From: Myxococcota bacterium
GTDB taxonomy: Bacteria > Myxococcota_A > UBA796 > JAJRTE01
Direction: 5' to 3'
Assembly (NCBI GenBank): GCA_024278455.1
Contig: JAJRTE010000266.1
Location: 1-42,118 of the forward strand
Length of the DNA: 42,118 nt
The stretch's first letter is position 1. Every line of letters starts with the position of its first letter. A model generated the notes under the pieces. It made no database searches. It was not told the DNA's origin and saw only the letters and a program-made list of their open reading frames with translations. Shown piece by piece: positions 9,065-17,440 of the stretch. Position numbers and translations under genes: made by a program.

Positions 9065-9570
9065 GACGCCTCCGTCGCCTTGCGAGCACCTTCCCGGCCC
9101 AGCGCCGATATCGCCGGCTCCAACACGAAGTGGATGGCCATCAAGAAGAAGGCGACGGGAATGATCGAAGCGAAGATCCAGGCAGGGACGCCGGCCACCG
9201 TGGAAACGCCGCCGCGTTCCGTTTGGACGAACACTAGGGATCCTCGAGCCAGGAAGAAGCAGACCACGGTTCCGGCGCCGGACACCACCCAGCGGGCAGC
9301 GACGGCGAAGCGGCCAGACAGCCGGGGCTGGATGAAGTCGAAGCGGATATGGGCCTGGGCCCGCACGGCCAGCACGGCGCCCAGGAGTCCCCCCCACAGA
9401 ACCAATTGGCGGCGCAGCGGATCAACCCACGGCGGCGCATGGATGCCAAGGTTCCTGGCGACGATCTCGTAGAGGGACAGGAGCAAGATGAGCGCCAGCG
9501 CGGCGACAACGCCCCCCTTTTCCACCGCGCCCAGAACACGGTCAACTCTCTTGAGTCCTCGAACGAACAT
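9061..9570 (-). CDS. dctQ: TRAP transporter small permease subunit DctQ
   Basis: Small membrane subunit of the TRAP transporter, 169 residues with four predicted transmembrane helices (about residues 20-38, 52-70, 90-108 and 128-148). It contains the family-typical helix 1 segment ALILLLSLYEIVARN and the loop after helix 2 with AVRAQAHIRFDF. The gene starts two bases after the dctP stop and overlaps dctM by four bases, so all three are translated from one message. It stabilises and cooperates with DctM; no separate catalytic role is known. Confidence 0.9.
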   Translation of the reverse strand: MFVRGLKRVDRVLGAVEKGGVVAALALILLLSLYEIVARNLGIHAPPWVDPLRRQLVLWGGLLGAVLAVRAQAHIRFDFIQPRLSGRFAVAARWVVSGAGTVVCFFLARGSLVFVQTERGGVSTVAGVPAWIFASIIPVAFFLMAIHFVLEPAISALGREGARKATEAS

Positions 9571-9572
9571 CG

Positions 9573-10640
9573 TCAGGTCGCACCGTCACGGATTTCGGCG
9601 ACAGTCTGCCTGACCTGCCGGAGCAGGTCGGGCGAGTAGAGGGTGCCAGAAAAACGGGTCCATATCCGGGGCATGACCTCGTCGATGCGCGCCAGGTCCT
9701 CGAGAGAAGGCTGGACATCCTGCAACCCCCTCTGCCTCATCAACGCCAGGGCGCGTTCGTTGTCCCGGCGGACACGCTCCGTTATTCGTTGCGTGTACTT
9801 CCTCCCCAGTTTTCGTTGCAACAACTGGATGTCTTCCGGCAACGCGTCGAAGGCGCGCTTGTCAATGACGATGGCGCCGATGGCATACCCGAGGGGAACG
9901 GATGTCATGTATTTCACGTACCGGAACCACTGCATGGTCACCATGGCCAGCGGGGATCCGTAGACGCCGTCGATGACGCCCGTCTGCAGGGACGGCAGCA
10001 CGTTCAGGAGGCTCAGCGGCACGGCCGAGGCGTCTGAGACATCGAACAGGGCCAGGGAAATCGGGTCGCTCTCCCATGCCCACACCTTGCTTCGACCCAA
10101 TTCCTCGAGGTTTCGTATCGGCTTCTTGCTGAAGATGTAGACCGGCCCGACGTAGGTGAATCCCATGAGCACGTAGCCACGCTCCTCGAACATCTTGTCG
10201 AAATAGGGCGTCATGCGCCCGGACACGGCGACCAACTCCTCGAAGCTGCGAAAGAGCCGGGGCAGCTCGAGCACCCTCGAGGCGGGGACCATTTCCCCCA
10301 TCCCGATTCCCGTCACGCCAGTCGCGTGCACCTGTCCCGCCCGGATCTTCCGGACGATGTCTTCTTCTTCTCCCAGAATTCCGCCAGGAAAGATGCGGAA
10401 TTCCGCCCTGCCCGAGGTCAGTGCCCGCAATTCACGATCCCATTTCCGGGCTTCGGACACGTACACCGACCCCTCTGGAGCCACACAGGCGAACTTGATG
10501 ACATGTCGCTCCGGGTCCGCAGCCACGGCGTCGGCGACATGCCAGGCGACCCAGACACCGGCCATCGCCACAACAGCCGCGATGACACGCTTCCCTCTCC
10601 CGGCGGCACCTGCCGCCCTATCCTTGTCTGCGATACTCAC
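9573..10640 (-). CDS. dctP: TRAP transporter periplasmic substrate-binding protein DctP/TatP-like
   Basis: Periplasmic ligand-binding subunit, 355 residues. An N-terminal export signal (basic GRGKR, hydrophobic VIAAVVAMAGVWVAW, cleavage near ADAVAA) is followed by the two-lobed DctP fold (HVIKFACVAPEGS ... FRIFPGGILGEEEDIVRKIRAGQV). In most DctP proteins a conserved Arg after the LKGLK segment binds the substrate carboxylate; here the corresponding stretch is GRSKVWAWESDP, with Trp at that place. With a TatT gene next door this fits the TatP branch, thought to bind hydrophobic ligands. Start is the GTG at 10640, preceded by AGGAG. A longer frame to 10718 would abut tatT and lacks a signal-like beginning. 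Confidence 0.87.
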   Translation of the reverse strand: MSIADKDRAAGAAGRGKRVIAAVVAMAGVWVAWHVADAVAADPERHVIKFACVAPEGSVYVSEARKWDRELRALTSGRAEFRIFPGGILGEEEDIVRKIRAGQVHATGVTGIGMGEMVPASRVLELPRLFRSFEELVAVSGRMTPYFDKMFEERGYVLMGFTYVGPVYIFSKKPIRNLEELGRSKVWAWESDPISLALFDVSDASAVPLSLLNVLPSLQTGVIDGVYGSPLAMVTMQWFRYVKYMTSVPLGYAIGAIVIDKRAFDALPEDIQLLQRKLGRKYTQRITERVRRDNERALALMRQRGLQDVQPSLEDLARIDEVMPRIWTRFSGTLYSPDLLRQVRQTVAEIRDGAT

Positions 10641-10717
10641 TCGGGGCTCCTCGCCTGCTTTCCGGCAGGATCGGCACGATCGACCGCCGCACCCTTCTCC
10701 CGGAACCGCTCCAGACA

Positions 10718-11680
10718 CTACTCGAGAAAGTAGTCTTCCGCGTGCTCCAGGTAGTATTCCGCACGAGACCGTGCCATGGCATTGGCCAGACGTTCCTGCG
10801 GCCAGGCATCAAGATCAGCAGCCAGTACCTGCTGGAGTTGTTCGTCCCACAACGCGCGATCCTGGACACGCACGGCATAGTATCGCGCAAAGAAGACTCG
10901 AGCCATCAGGAAACGGCCCTGACCCAGTTCGATGGCCCGCTCGAAATGGCGCCGGCTCTGCTCCGGGTCTCCTCCCGCCTGGGCCGGAAGCCGGCACAGC
11001 ATGGCTCCGAAAAAAATGTGGGCGCCGCCATAGTAGTAGCTTTCGTCCAGATCGAGGACCCTCGCCATCATCTGCACGACGATGGTGGAGTCGGCCAAAG
11101 ACCGAGGATCCTCGAGGTGAAGGTTCGTGTAGCTCCCCCAACAAAACGCCGTCCAGAACAAGGCCGCCAGGTCGCGCTTTCCGATCGTCTCGACGCCACG
11201 CTGGATGTCGGCCACCGTACCATCCAGGCTCTCCATGAAGATACGCTTGCGCTCCAGGGCACGCAACCCGTAGGTGCGTCCTCTCAAGTAGAACTGGCTG
11301 GCACGCTCCCGTGCGCGATCGGAACCATCAGGGTCCTCGTACAACAGCGTTTCGACACGCGGCTCCAGGAACGCCTGGGCGTATGTACCCAGGTACTGTG
11401 CGGCCAGGGCGTTGAGCTTCCTGTCGTGGGGAGAACGCGCCAACAAGACTTCGAGCAGCTTGAAGTTGGCCGGGATGGCACTCTCGGCGAACGCTGGATC
11501 CGGCTCCTGCTCGAACACCTCGGCACCCGTCTCCAGGTATCCTCCCGCCATCCGCGCGACGATACGCGGAGCCACCCCGCACCCGGCCGCCGCCAGCGCA
11601 AGGCCCAGGAAGGGAAACAGGCACACCACTGCTGGATGCCGGGCACGAGAAACCGGACATTCCAACGCCGTGCCTTCCAT
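10718..11680 (-). CDS. tatT: TRAP transporter-associated lipoprotein TatT (TPR-like T component)
   Basis: Periplasmic lipoprotein of about 320 residues in the TRAP T-component family, whose trimer binds the DctP/TatP protein in Treponema pallidum and may pass it hydrophobic ligands. The N terminus has a lipobox (LALAAAGCG), so the mature protein would be lipidated. The rest is alpha-helical with TPR-like segments (FKLLEVLLARSPHDRKLNALAAQYLGTY; HFERAIELGQGRFLMARVFFARYYA). The start is one of two adjacent ATGs (11683 or 11680), both near GGAG; upstream in-frame sequence does not look like protein. Family assignment is by pattern recall plus the order tatT-dctP-dctQ-dctM. Confidence 0.82.
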   Translation of the reverse strand: MEGTALECPVSRARHPAVVCLFPFLGLALAAAGCGVAPRIVARMAGGYLETGAEVFEQEPDPAFAESAIPANFKLLEVLLARSPHDRKLNALAAQYLGTYAQAFLEPRVETLLYEDPDGSDRARERASQFYLRGRTYGLRALERKRIFMESLDGTVADIQRGVETIGKRDLAALFWTAFCWGSYTNLHLEDPRSLADSTIVVQMMARVLDLDESYYYGGAHIFFGAMLCRLPAQAGGDPEQSRRHFERAIELGQGRFLMARVFFARYYAVRVQDRALWDEQLQQVLAADLDAWPQERLANAMARSRAEYYLEHAEDYFLE

Positions 11681-11836
11681 CATGCGCTCCAGTCGCCGGG
11701 GGCACATCGCTCGAGCCCGGCCCGGCGGTACGTTCCAGGGGGAAGGGGCGTATGATAGCACGCGGGAGACGCAGGATCTACCCTGTCGGCACGACATTCC
11801 GCACCCAGCAGGTTGTCGTGACGTGCATGAGGCCGC

Positions 11837-13084
11837 CTACGCTCCTGCCTCACCAGGGGACACGGGATTCCGTGCAACGGCGGCACGACATTCCATGCCC
11901 CGGCAGTAGGTTCTGCGTGAGACCAGGATGGCCATCCCGGGAAGGAGGGCAAGCAGAAACATCCCTGCCGACCCCTGGCCGGGCGTCGCCCCGAACTGGC
12001 GGGCCACGCTGCAACTGCAGGGGTCAGGGTTGCAGACACAGCTCTCGCTCTCCGATTCGTCCTCAATGCCATCGTTGTCATCGTCGGGGTCGCAGGCGTC
12101 GCCGAGACCGTCGGGGTCGATCTCAGAGGCGCATTCTGCCTGGTCGGGGTTCTGAACGTCTGCACAGTTGTCGCAGGCGTCCCCGACCCCATCCTCGTCG
12201 CCATCGAGTTGGTCCGGGTTCGGGATGTCCGGGCAATTGTCGCAAACGTCTCCCACGGTATCGCCGTCACGGTCAGCCTGGTCCGGGTTGGTGATGCCAG
12301 GGCAGGTGTCGCAGGCGTCCCCGACCCCGTCGGGAGCAACGATCCACACGCTGCTGTCCGCCGCGGAGACGAAGCCCTCGAGCCGATCCTCGGCCTGGCC
12401 GGGGTTCGACAGGCTGAGGCAGTTGTCGCTCACGTCTGCAACGCCGTCCCCATCCCGGTCATCGTTGCCCCAGGTCAACAGAACGGGCTCCCGGGCGAAG
12501 GTCTGCACCAACGCCGCTGGCGTCCCGGTGCTCGAGGCGCCCAGGAAACGCCCGTCGTAGTGGTAGGAGGCCACCATCGTCTCTGCGGGTATCCCGAGCA
12601 CCGTGGCCAGGTCCGCCGTGGGACAGTCGCCCTCGAAAAGGACTGGATCCCAAGGGCTTTGATCAAGACACCAGCCAGCGGCGGCGAAGCCTTCGGGAGC
12701 CCCTGGAAGGTCATCGCGGCCGACACGAAACCGGTGCAGGATGGCCCGGTCCGTCTCCGGTTCGATGGCATCCCCTGGTGACCAGGCCTGCCAGGTCCCG
12801 TTGGCAAAGGTGTACGACACCGCCCCCTCGATCGTCTCTCCGGATGGGAAAATCCTGGCCAGCAACGACAGCGTGTCCGCGGCTTCCGTACGGATCGCCC
12901 AGGGCACGTCCCCCTCCTGCTGGTACAGGTGCCCCTGCTGCGTGCCGATGTTCCAGAAGAGATAGGCAGGGACGATGTGGAGAACACCCGTGCGATAGGC
13001 CCCGGTCAGGCGCTCGAACATGTCTCGAGCCAGGAAGCTCTCGATTTCGCTCTCCTCCACGTCAGGTGGTACGATCCCGGACAC
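11837..13084 (-). CDS. Thrombospondin type 3 repeat protein with C-terminal membrane segment, probably 5'-truncated
   Basis: 415 residues. Residues 1-225 are unrecognised. Residues about 230-355 contain at least four thrombospondin type 3-like calcium-binding repeats (DRDGDGVADVSDNC; DRDGDTVGDVCDNCPDIPNPDQ; DEDGVGDACDNCADVQNPDQ; DPDGLGDACDPDDDNDG). A Cys-rich stretch and a hydrophobic helix follow (about residues 373-389), ending in Arg-Arg and resembling C-terminal sorting tails of the MYXO-CTERM kind. Such a protein should be exported, yet no signal peptide is present. The frame begins with GTG directly after an in-frame TGA (13087-13085), and no other minus-strand frame upstream encodes one. 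Either the 5' end has been lost or export is unconventional. No CTCGAG occurs between 11712 and 12368. Confidence 0.7.
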   Translation of the reverse strand: MSGIVPPDVEESEIESFLARDMFERLTGAYRTGVLHIVPAYLFWNIGTQQGHLYQQEGDVPWAIRTEAADTLSLLARIFPSGETIEGAVSYTFANGTWQAWSPGDAIEPETDRAILHRFRVGRDDLPGAPEGFAAAGWCLDQSPWDPVLFEGDCPTADLATVLGIPAETMVASYHYDGRFLGASSTGTPAALVQTFAREPVLLTWGNDDRDGDGVADVSDNCLSLSNPGQAEDRLEGFVSAADSSVWIVAPDGVGDACDTCPGITNPDQADRDGDTVGDVCDNCPDIPNPDQLDGDEDGVGDACDNCADVQNPDQAECASEIDPDGLGDACDPDDDNDGIEDESESESCVCNPDPCSCSVARQFGATPGQGSAGMFLLALLPGMAILVSRRTYCRGMECRAAVARNPVSPGEAGA

Positions 13085-13115
13085 TCACCGGACACGACGT
13101 CCGAATCCCGGACAC
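13077..13115. repeat. Three direct copies of CCGGACAC
   Basis: CCGGACAC occurs at 13077-13084, 13088-13095 and 13108-13115, overlapping the apparent GTG start of the thrombospondin-repeat gene and lying between two divergent genes. The spacings (11 and 20 bases) are irregular. It could be a binding site cluster or a scar of the event that truncated the gene; no function is known. Confidence 0.4.
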
Positions 13116-13304
13116 CCGTCTCCCGTCTCGATGCCATGGGGCCGCCACCCTTTCTGCGGCACCTGCTACCTCGCCCCCGGATCGCGGTGCAACCGGTTGT
13201 AATGCAAGGGGATTGATCAATACCAGATGGTGCGCCTGGCCCGGGGACCGCTCGCCCTCGCGCGGCACGGTGCATGCAACCGGGTGCCGGGCCGGGAGGA
13301 CGCC

Positions 13305-15086
13305 ATGGAGCGGCCGGCTGCCAGCGCGACACCACACCATCAACCGTTGCTCGGGCCGGGTTCGAGCGGGATGGACGGTGGACGGACCGAGCCACCCAGG
13401 GTCGTGGCTCTCCTGGGCGAGTTGAGCCCGGAGCAGATGGCCGCGGTGGTCGACACCTTCCCCAGGACACTCGTGCTTGCCGGCGCCGGCAGTGGCAAGA
13501 CGCGCGTCCTCGTCGCTCGGATCGCACACCTGCTGCTCGAGCGCGGGATTCCTCCATCGGGCCTGCTGGCATTCAGCTTTACGCGCAAGGCGTGCCTCGA
13601 GATCGCTCACCGGCTTGCCAGTTTCGTGGAGCGCAGCGGTGTATCCCTCAGGCTGCCTCAAATGACGTTCACCTTCCATGCATTCGCGTTCCGGCTCGTG
13701 CGCAGGCACCATGAAGCGCTTGGATTCGAGCGAATGCCTCGAGTCGTCACCGCGGAAGACACGCCTGGTCCCGAGGGTCTGTTCTGCCGGTTTTTCGAAC
13801 AGCTTCCCGGGCCGAAGCCCGCGGGGAGCCCGGCCCGGCTGTTCTAGAGGATGCGCCCCGGCGAGAACCATATCGCGGACCCGGCGCTCGCGCACCTCGA
13901 GCCGCTTTTCTCGCGCTGGAAGCGGGCCGAGGGCGTCCTGGAACTGGACGACCTGGTCCCATTGGCCCTTGAACTGCTGGAGAGTCCCGCCGGCGAGAGT
14001 TTTCGCCGTGGTCTCGAGTTCGTGCTCATCGACGAGTTCCAGGACATCGACGACCTCCAGCACCGGATGTTCGAGCGGCTTCTTGGTCCGCGGACGGGAT
14101 TCTCGCTGTTCGGGGATGACGACCAGGCCATCTACCGGTGGCGTGGCTCGAATCCCGACTTGATCCGGTCCTACGCGCGCCGCAAGGATGTCCGCACACA
14201 TCTGTTGGCGACCAACTACCGCTGTCGTGCTTCGATCCTCGCGCTCGCGTCCAGGGTGGTGGAGGGGGATGAGAAACGTGTCGCCAAGCCCGCGATCGCG
14301 TTTCGGAAGGGCGGCGTGCGGCCCCGTTGTGTCGCCGGGTCCGGCCAGCCGGAACGTGTCGCCGGCGTCCTCGAGCGACTCCACGCCGAAGGGCGTCCAC
14401 TCGACGCCCTGGCCGTCCTGGTTCGTGACCATTTCGACGGCCGTCTCGTTCGACGTGCTGCCCATCGCCGGGGAATCCCCGTGACAGGAAGCCTCGAGGG
14501 CAAGGGAGTGCGCCTGCTGACCTTGCACGGAAGTAAGGGGCTCGAGTTCCCCGTGGTGCTGCTACCGTTCCTCGATCATCTTCGCTTCCCGAATCGGCGG
14601 CTCCTGGCAAGGGAGACTGCGGCGCTGAAGGCCCGGCGCCGTCGTGCGCGCAAGGCGAGGCGAGAGGAGGCCTGGTTGCGGGTGAGGCTCGGCCTGGCAG
14701 AACGCGCGGAGTCCGGTGCGGGCGAGGAGAGCGGCGGGGCGACGCGGTACGGGCCGCTGGCATGGATGGCGTGGCTCGAGGCAGCGTTGTGGCGCGCGTT
14801 GGGCGAACACCGGCTGGCACGCCATCAGCACGAACTCACGCTCCGCTTCGAGGAAGCACAAAAGGAAGCCGCGTGGTTACCGGCTCTCGACGCCGCCTGG
14901 CGCCGACTGCCGCTCGAGCGCCAGGAAAGGCTTGCGGAAGAGAGGCGACTTTGCTACGTTGCCATGACTCGAGCCCAGGATGAACTGTGGCTGTTTTGCG
15001 AAGACTGGGACCACCGCTCCGAGTTCCTGCGAGCGGTACCCCGGCGCCTCCTCGAGAAGAGGGTGGGCGAGCATCTGGGAGATTGA
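13305..15086 (+). pseudogene. UvrD/Rep-family superfamily 1 helicase interrupted by one in-frame TAG
   Basis: A 594-codon frame with all SF1A helicase motifs: Q motif LSPEQMAAV, Walker A AGAGSGKT (about residues 59-66), TFHAFAFRLVRR, Walker B VLIDEFQDID, motif III GDDDQAIYRWRG, motif IV LLATNYRC, motif V LTLHGSKGLEFP and motif [17 protein letters not shown]. Codon 181 (13845-13847) is TAG, yet the frame continues without a shift and homology resumes at once. Everything else is intact, so the lesion is recent, a sequencing error, or suppressed. The ATG at 13305 has GGGAGG five bases upstream. It is shorter than UvrD or PcrA (about 720 residues) because the 1B/2B regions are reduced. The stop at 15086 is directly followed by asnS. 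Confidence 0.85.
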
Positions 15087-15088
15087 GC

Positions 15089-16477
15089 ATGCCGGAGCGC
15101 ACGACGGTAGCCGCCCTGCTGCACGACGGAGAAATCGGCAGCCGGGTCAGAGTCCAGGGATGGGTTCGGACGCGACGAGATTCCAAGGGGGTTTCGTTCG
15201 TGGAGGTGAACGACGGGTCATGCCTCAAGAGTCTCCAGGCAGTGGTCAAGCCCGATGGGCTTCCGAGGTGCACCCTGTCGCGGGTAACGACGGGCGCCAG
15301 TGTGGACGTGGTGGGCACGCTCGTCGAATCCCCGGGCAAGGGCCAGCGGGTGGAGTTGGATGTCGAGACCCTGGCCGTGGTCGGCGATTGCGATCCGCGG
15401 TCCTATCCCCTGCAGAAGAAGGGCCACTCGTTCGAGTTCCTCCGCTCGATCTCACATCTCCGCGCACGCACCAACTCGCTAGGGGCAGTCTTTCGAGTCC
15501 GTAGCGCGGCCTCCGCGGCAGTTCACCGGTTTTTTCTCGATCGCGGCTTCTTCCTCGTGCACACGCCGGTCATCACCTCTTCGGACTGCGAAGGGGCGGG
15601 AGAGATGTTCCAGGTCACCGCGTTCGACCTCGCATCGGTGCCTCTGGAGGACGGAAGGGTAGACTTCGACAAGGATTTCTTCGGGAAACAGGCCGGGTTG
15701 ACCGTTTCCGGACAGCTCCAGGCCGAGACGATCGCCTGCGCACTCTCGAACGTCTACACCTTCGGCCCCACGTTCCGGGCGGAGCATTCCAATACGGCGC
15801 GACACCTCGCCGAGTTCTGGATGGTCGAGCCCGAGATGGCATTCTGCGACCTCGATGGCTGCATCGACCTGGCCGTCGCCTTTCTCAAGGAGGTCATCGC
15901 CGCGGTCCTGGACCAGTGCGGGGAAGACATCGCTTTTCTGAACCGCTGGGTGGAGAAGGGGCTTCTCAAGAGCCTCGAGCATGTCCGCGACGCAACGTTC
16001 GTGCGCATGACCTATACCGAGGCCATAGAGACGTTGAAAGCGAGTCGCCGTTCTTTCGAGTTCCCGGTGGAGTGGGGTGCCGACCTCCAGGCGGAGCACG
16101 AGCGCTACCTGACCGAGGAGCATCTTCGCAAGCCGCTCATCATCACGGACTACCCGGAGGCCATCAAGCCATTCTACATGCGAAGGAACGACGACGGGAG
16201 GACGGTCGCCGCCATGGATCTGCTGGTGCCTCGAATCGGCGAGATCGTCGGAGGCAGTCAGCGGGAAGAGCGTCTCGATGTCCTGAAGCAAAGCATGGAG
16301 GCGCGGAACATGGCCCTCGAGGCCTATCGATGGTACCTCGACCTCAGGCGCTTCGGTACCGTTCCCCATGCGGGATTCGGCGTCGGGTTCGAGCGGTTCA
16401 TGATGTTCCTGACCGGTATGCAGAACATTCGCGATGTCATCATGTATCCGCGGGCACGCCGGAACCTCGAGCTGTAG
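15089..16477 (+). CDS. asnS: Asparaginyl-tRNA synthetase
   Basis: Class IIb aminoacyl-tRNA synthetase charging tRNA-Asn, 462 residues. An N-terminal OB fold ([27 protein letters not shown]) is followed by the class II core: THE motif 1-like region [21 protein letters not shown], motif 2 [19 protein letters not shown] and motif 3 [15 protein letters not shown]. The segment WMVEPEMAF is typical of AsnS and separates it from AspS, which also carries a large insertion absent here. The ATG at 15089 lies two bases after the helicase stop, with GGGAG inside the helicase end, so translation is probably coupled. Presence of AsnS implies a direct Asn-tRNA route. Confidence 0.95.
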   Translation: MPERTTVAALLHDGEIGSRVRVQGWVRTRRDSKGVSFVEVNDGSCLKSLQAVVKPDGLPRCTLSRVTTGASVDVVGTLVESPGKGQRVELDVETLAVVGDCDPRSYPLQKKGHSFEFLRSISHLRARTNSLGAVFRVRSAASAAVHRFFLDRGFFLVHTPVITSSDCEGAGEMFQVTAFDLASVPLEDGRVDFDKDFFGKQAGLTVSGQLQAETIACALSNVYTFGPTFRAEHSNTARHLAEFWMVEPEMAFCDLDGCIDLAVAFLKEVIAAVLDQCGEDIAFLNRWVEKGLLKSLEHVRDATFVRMTYTEAIETLKASRRSFEFPVEWGADLQAEHERYLTEEHLRKPLIITDYPEAIKPFYMRRNDDGRTVAAMDLLVPRIGEIVGGSQREERLDVLKQSMEARNMALEAYRWYLDLRRFGTVPHAGFGVGFERFMMFLTGMQNIRDVIMYPRARRNLEL

Positions 16478-16538
16478 CCCCACGGGGACCGGGGTGGCGC
16501 GGGGGGGGATGCACCGGCGGGGTGTCGATTCGAACCAA

Positions 16539-16565
16539 GAAGGGCGACCCGGCGGGCCGCCCTTC
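16539..16565 (-). terminator. Hairpin downstream of tRNA-Pro, probable terminator
   Basis: GAAGGGCG at 16539-16546 pairs perfectly with CGCCCTTC at 16558-16565, with an inner CCC-GGC-GGG stem. On the minus strand it starts eight bases past the tRNA-Pro 3' end and is followed by TTCTTGG, a weak T tract. It may also block readthrough from asnS on the other strand. Confidence 0.5.
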
Positions 16566-16572
16566 AAGGGTA

Positions 16573-16644
16573 TCGGGGTGAGAGGATTTGAACCTCCGAC
16601 CTCTTGGTCCCGAACCAAGCGCGCTCCCCCTGCGCTACACCCCG
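16573..16644 (-). tRNA. tRNA-Pro (anticodon CGG)
   Basis: Complete cloverleaf of 72 bases read on the minus strand. Acceptor stem CGGGGTG pairs with CACCCCG, the D arm is GCGC/GCGC, the anticodon stem CTTGG/CCAAG encloses loop TTCGGGA with anticodon CGG, and the T arm is GGAGG-TTCAAAT-CCTCT. The discriminator base is A and CCA is not encoded, so it must be added after transcription. It reads the CCG codon, common in this GC-rich DNA. Confidence 0.95.
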
Positions 16645-16714
16645 ATCAAGGTGCGAGCCGTTTATACCGCCGTTGGGACCCACTGTCAACTGAAAAACCG
16701 GGCGGCCGAGTCGG

Positions 16715-17440
16715 CTACGGGGCCAGTGCGCCCAGGATGGCGGACACTGCACGCGCATAAGCAGCCGCCAGTTGGTCGCCATCCAGGGAGGACTTGTGGG
16801 TGTCTTCCTGGGTTTCGGGCCAGAGAAACACGCCCGAGCCCGCCACCAGGATGTCCGCGGCGGCGAAGTCCCCCGCATTGTGTGCCTTCACGCCTCCGTC
16901 CACCTCGAGCGCGGGGGGACGATCGAGCCCGGCCTTGTCGATCAGGCGTCTCGCCTGGCCGAGCTTGCGCAGGGCGGAAGGGATGGGGTCTTGCCCGCCG
17001 AAACCGGGATCCACGGTCATGATGAGGACCAGTTCGATATCCGAGAGGACCGGGCCGAGAAAGTGGAGCGGGGTGGCCGGGTTGAGGGCCACGCCGGCTC
17101 GAGCGCCGCAGTCGTGGATCAGGGCGATGGTCCGGTGGAGGTGGGGGCAGGCCTCGACGTGCACCGTCACGATGGAAGCACCGGCATCGACGAAACGAGG
17201 AATCAGCCGGTCCGGCTCCACGATCATCAGGTGCACGTCCAGTGGCAGGTTTGTCGCCAAGGCGACAGCGGACACGATGTCCGGGCCGACGGTGAGGTTG
17301 GGGACGAAGCGCCCATCCATCACGTCCACGTGGATGAGGCCGGCGCCGGCCCGGGACACGGCTTCGACTTCGGCGCCGATACGGGTGAAATCGGCAGACA
17401 GTATCGACGGGGCTATCGAGTGGTGTGCCGGGGGGCTCAT
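16715..17440 (-). CDS. rpe: Ribulose-phosphate 3-epimerase
   Basis: Interconverts ribulose 5-phosphate and xylulose 5-phosphate in the pentose phosphate pathway, 241 residues. The TIM barrel begins APSILSADF and shows the metal and catalytic residues in LIHVDVMDGRFVPN, DVHLMI, TVDPGFGGQ and EVDGGV. The segment after the phosphate loop (QDPIPSALRKL) differs slightly from the common QSFIP form. The ATG at 17440 overlaps the fmt stop by four bases (ATGA), so rpe is translated with def and fmt. In many bacteria a 16S rRNA methyltransferase gene (rsmB) lies between fmt and rpe; it is missing here. Confidence 0.95.
   Translation of the reverse strand: MSPPAHHSIAPSILSADFTRIGAEVEAVSRAGAGLIHVDVMDGRFVPNLTVGPDIVSAVALATNLPLDVHLMIVEPDRLIPRFVDAGASIVTVHVEACPHLHRTIALIHDCGARAGVALNPATPLHFLGPVLSDIELVLIMTVDPGFGGQDPIPSALRKLGQARRLIDKAGLDRPPALEVDGGVKAHNAGDFAAADILVAGSGVFLWPETQEDTHKSSLDGDQLAAAYARAVSAILGALAP

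Noticed and set aside
9065..9397. Longer N terminus for DctM
   Set aside because: It lies entirely inside dctQ in another frame, is Arg/Pro-rich, and would make DctM far longer than its family.
13845..13847. Programmed UAG decoding (pyrrolysine) in the helicase
   Set aside because: No pyrrolysine genes in the window and no reason for the residue at this position; kept only as a check, not as a call.
13062..14528. 488-codon minus-strand frame
   Set aside because: Antisense shadow of the helicase gene, whose plus-strand motifs are unmistakable.
16520..16538. GGTTCGAATC on the minus strand, like a tRNA T loop
   Set aside because: Flanking bases do not pair and no acceptor or anticodon arm can be formed; not a second tRNA or a convincing attachment site.
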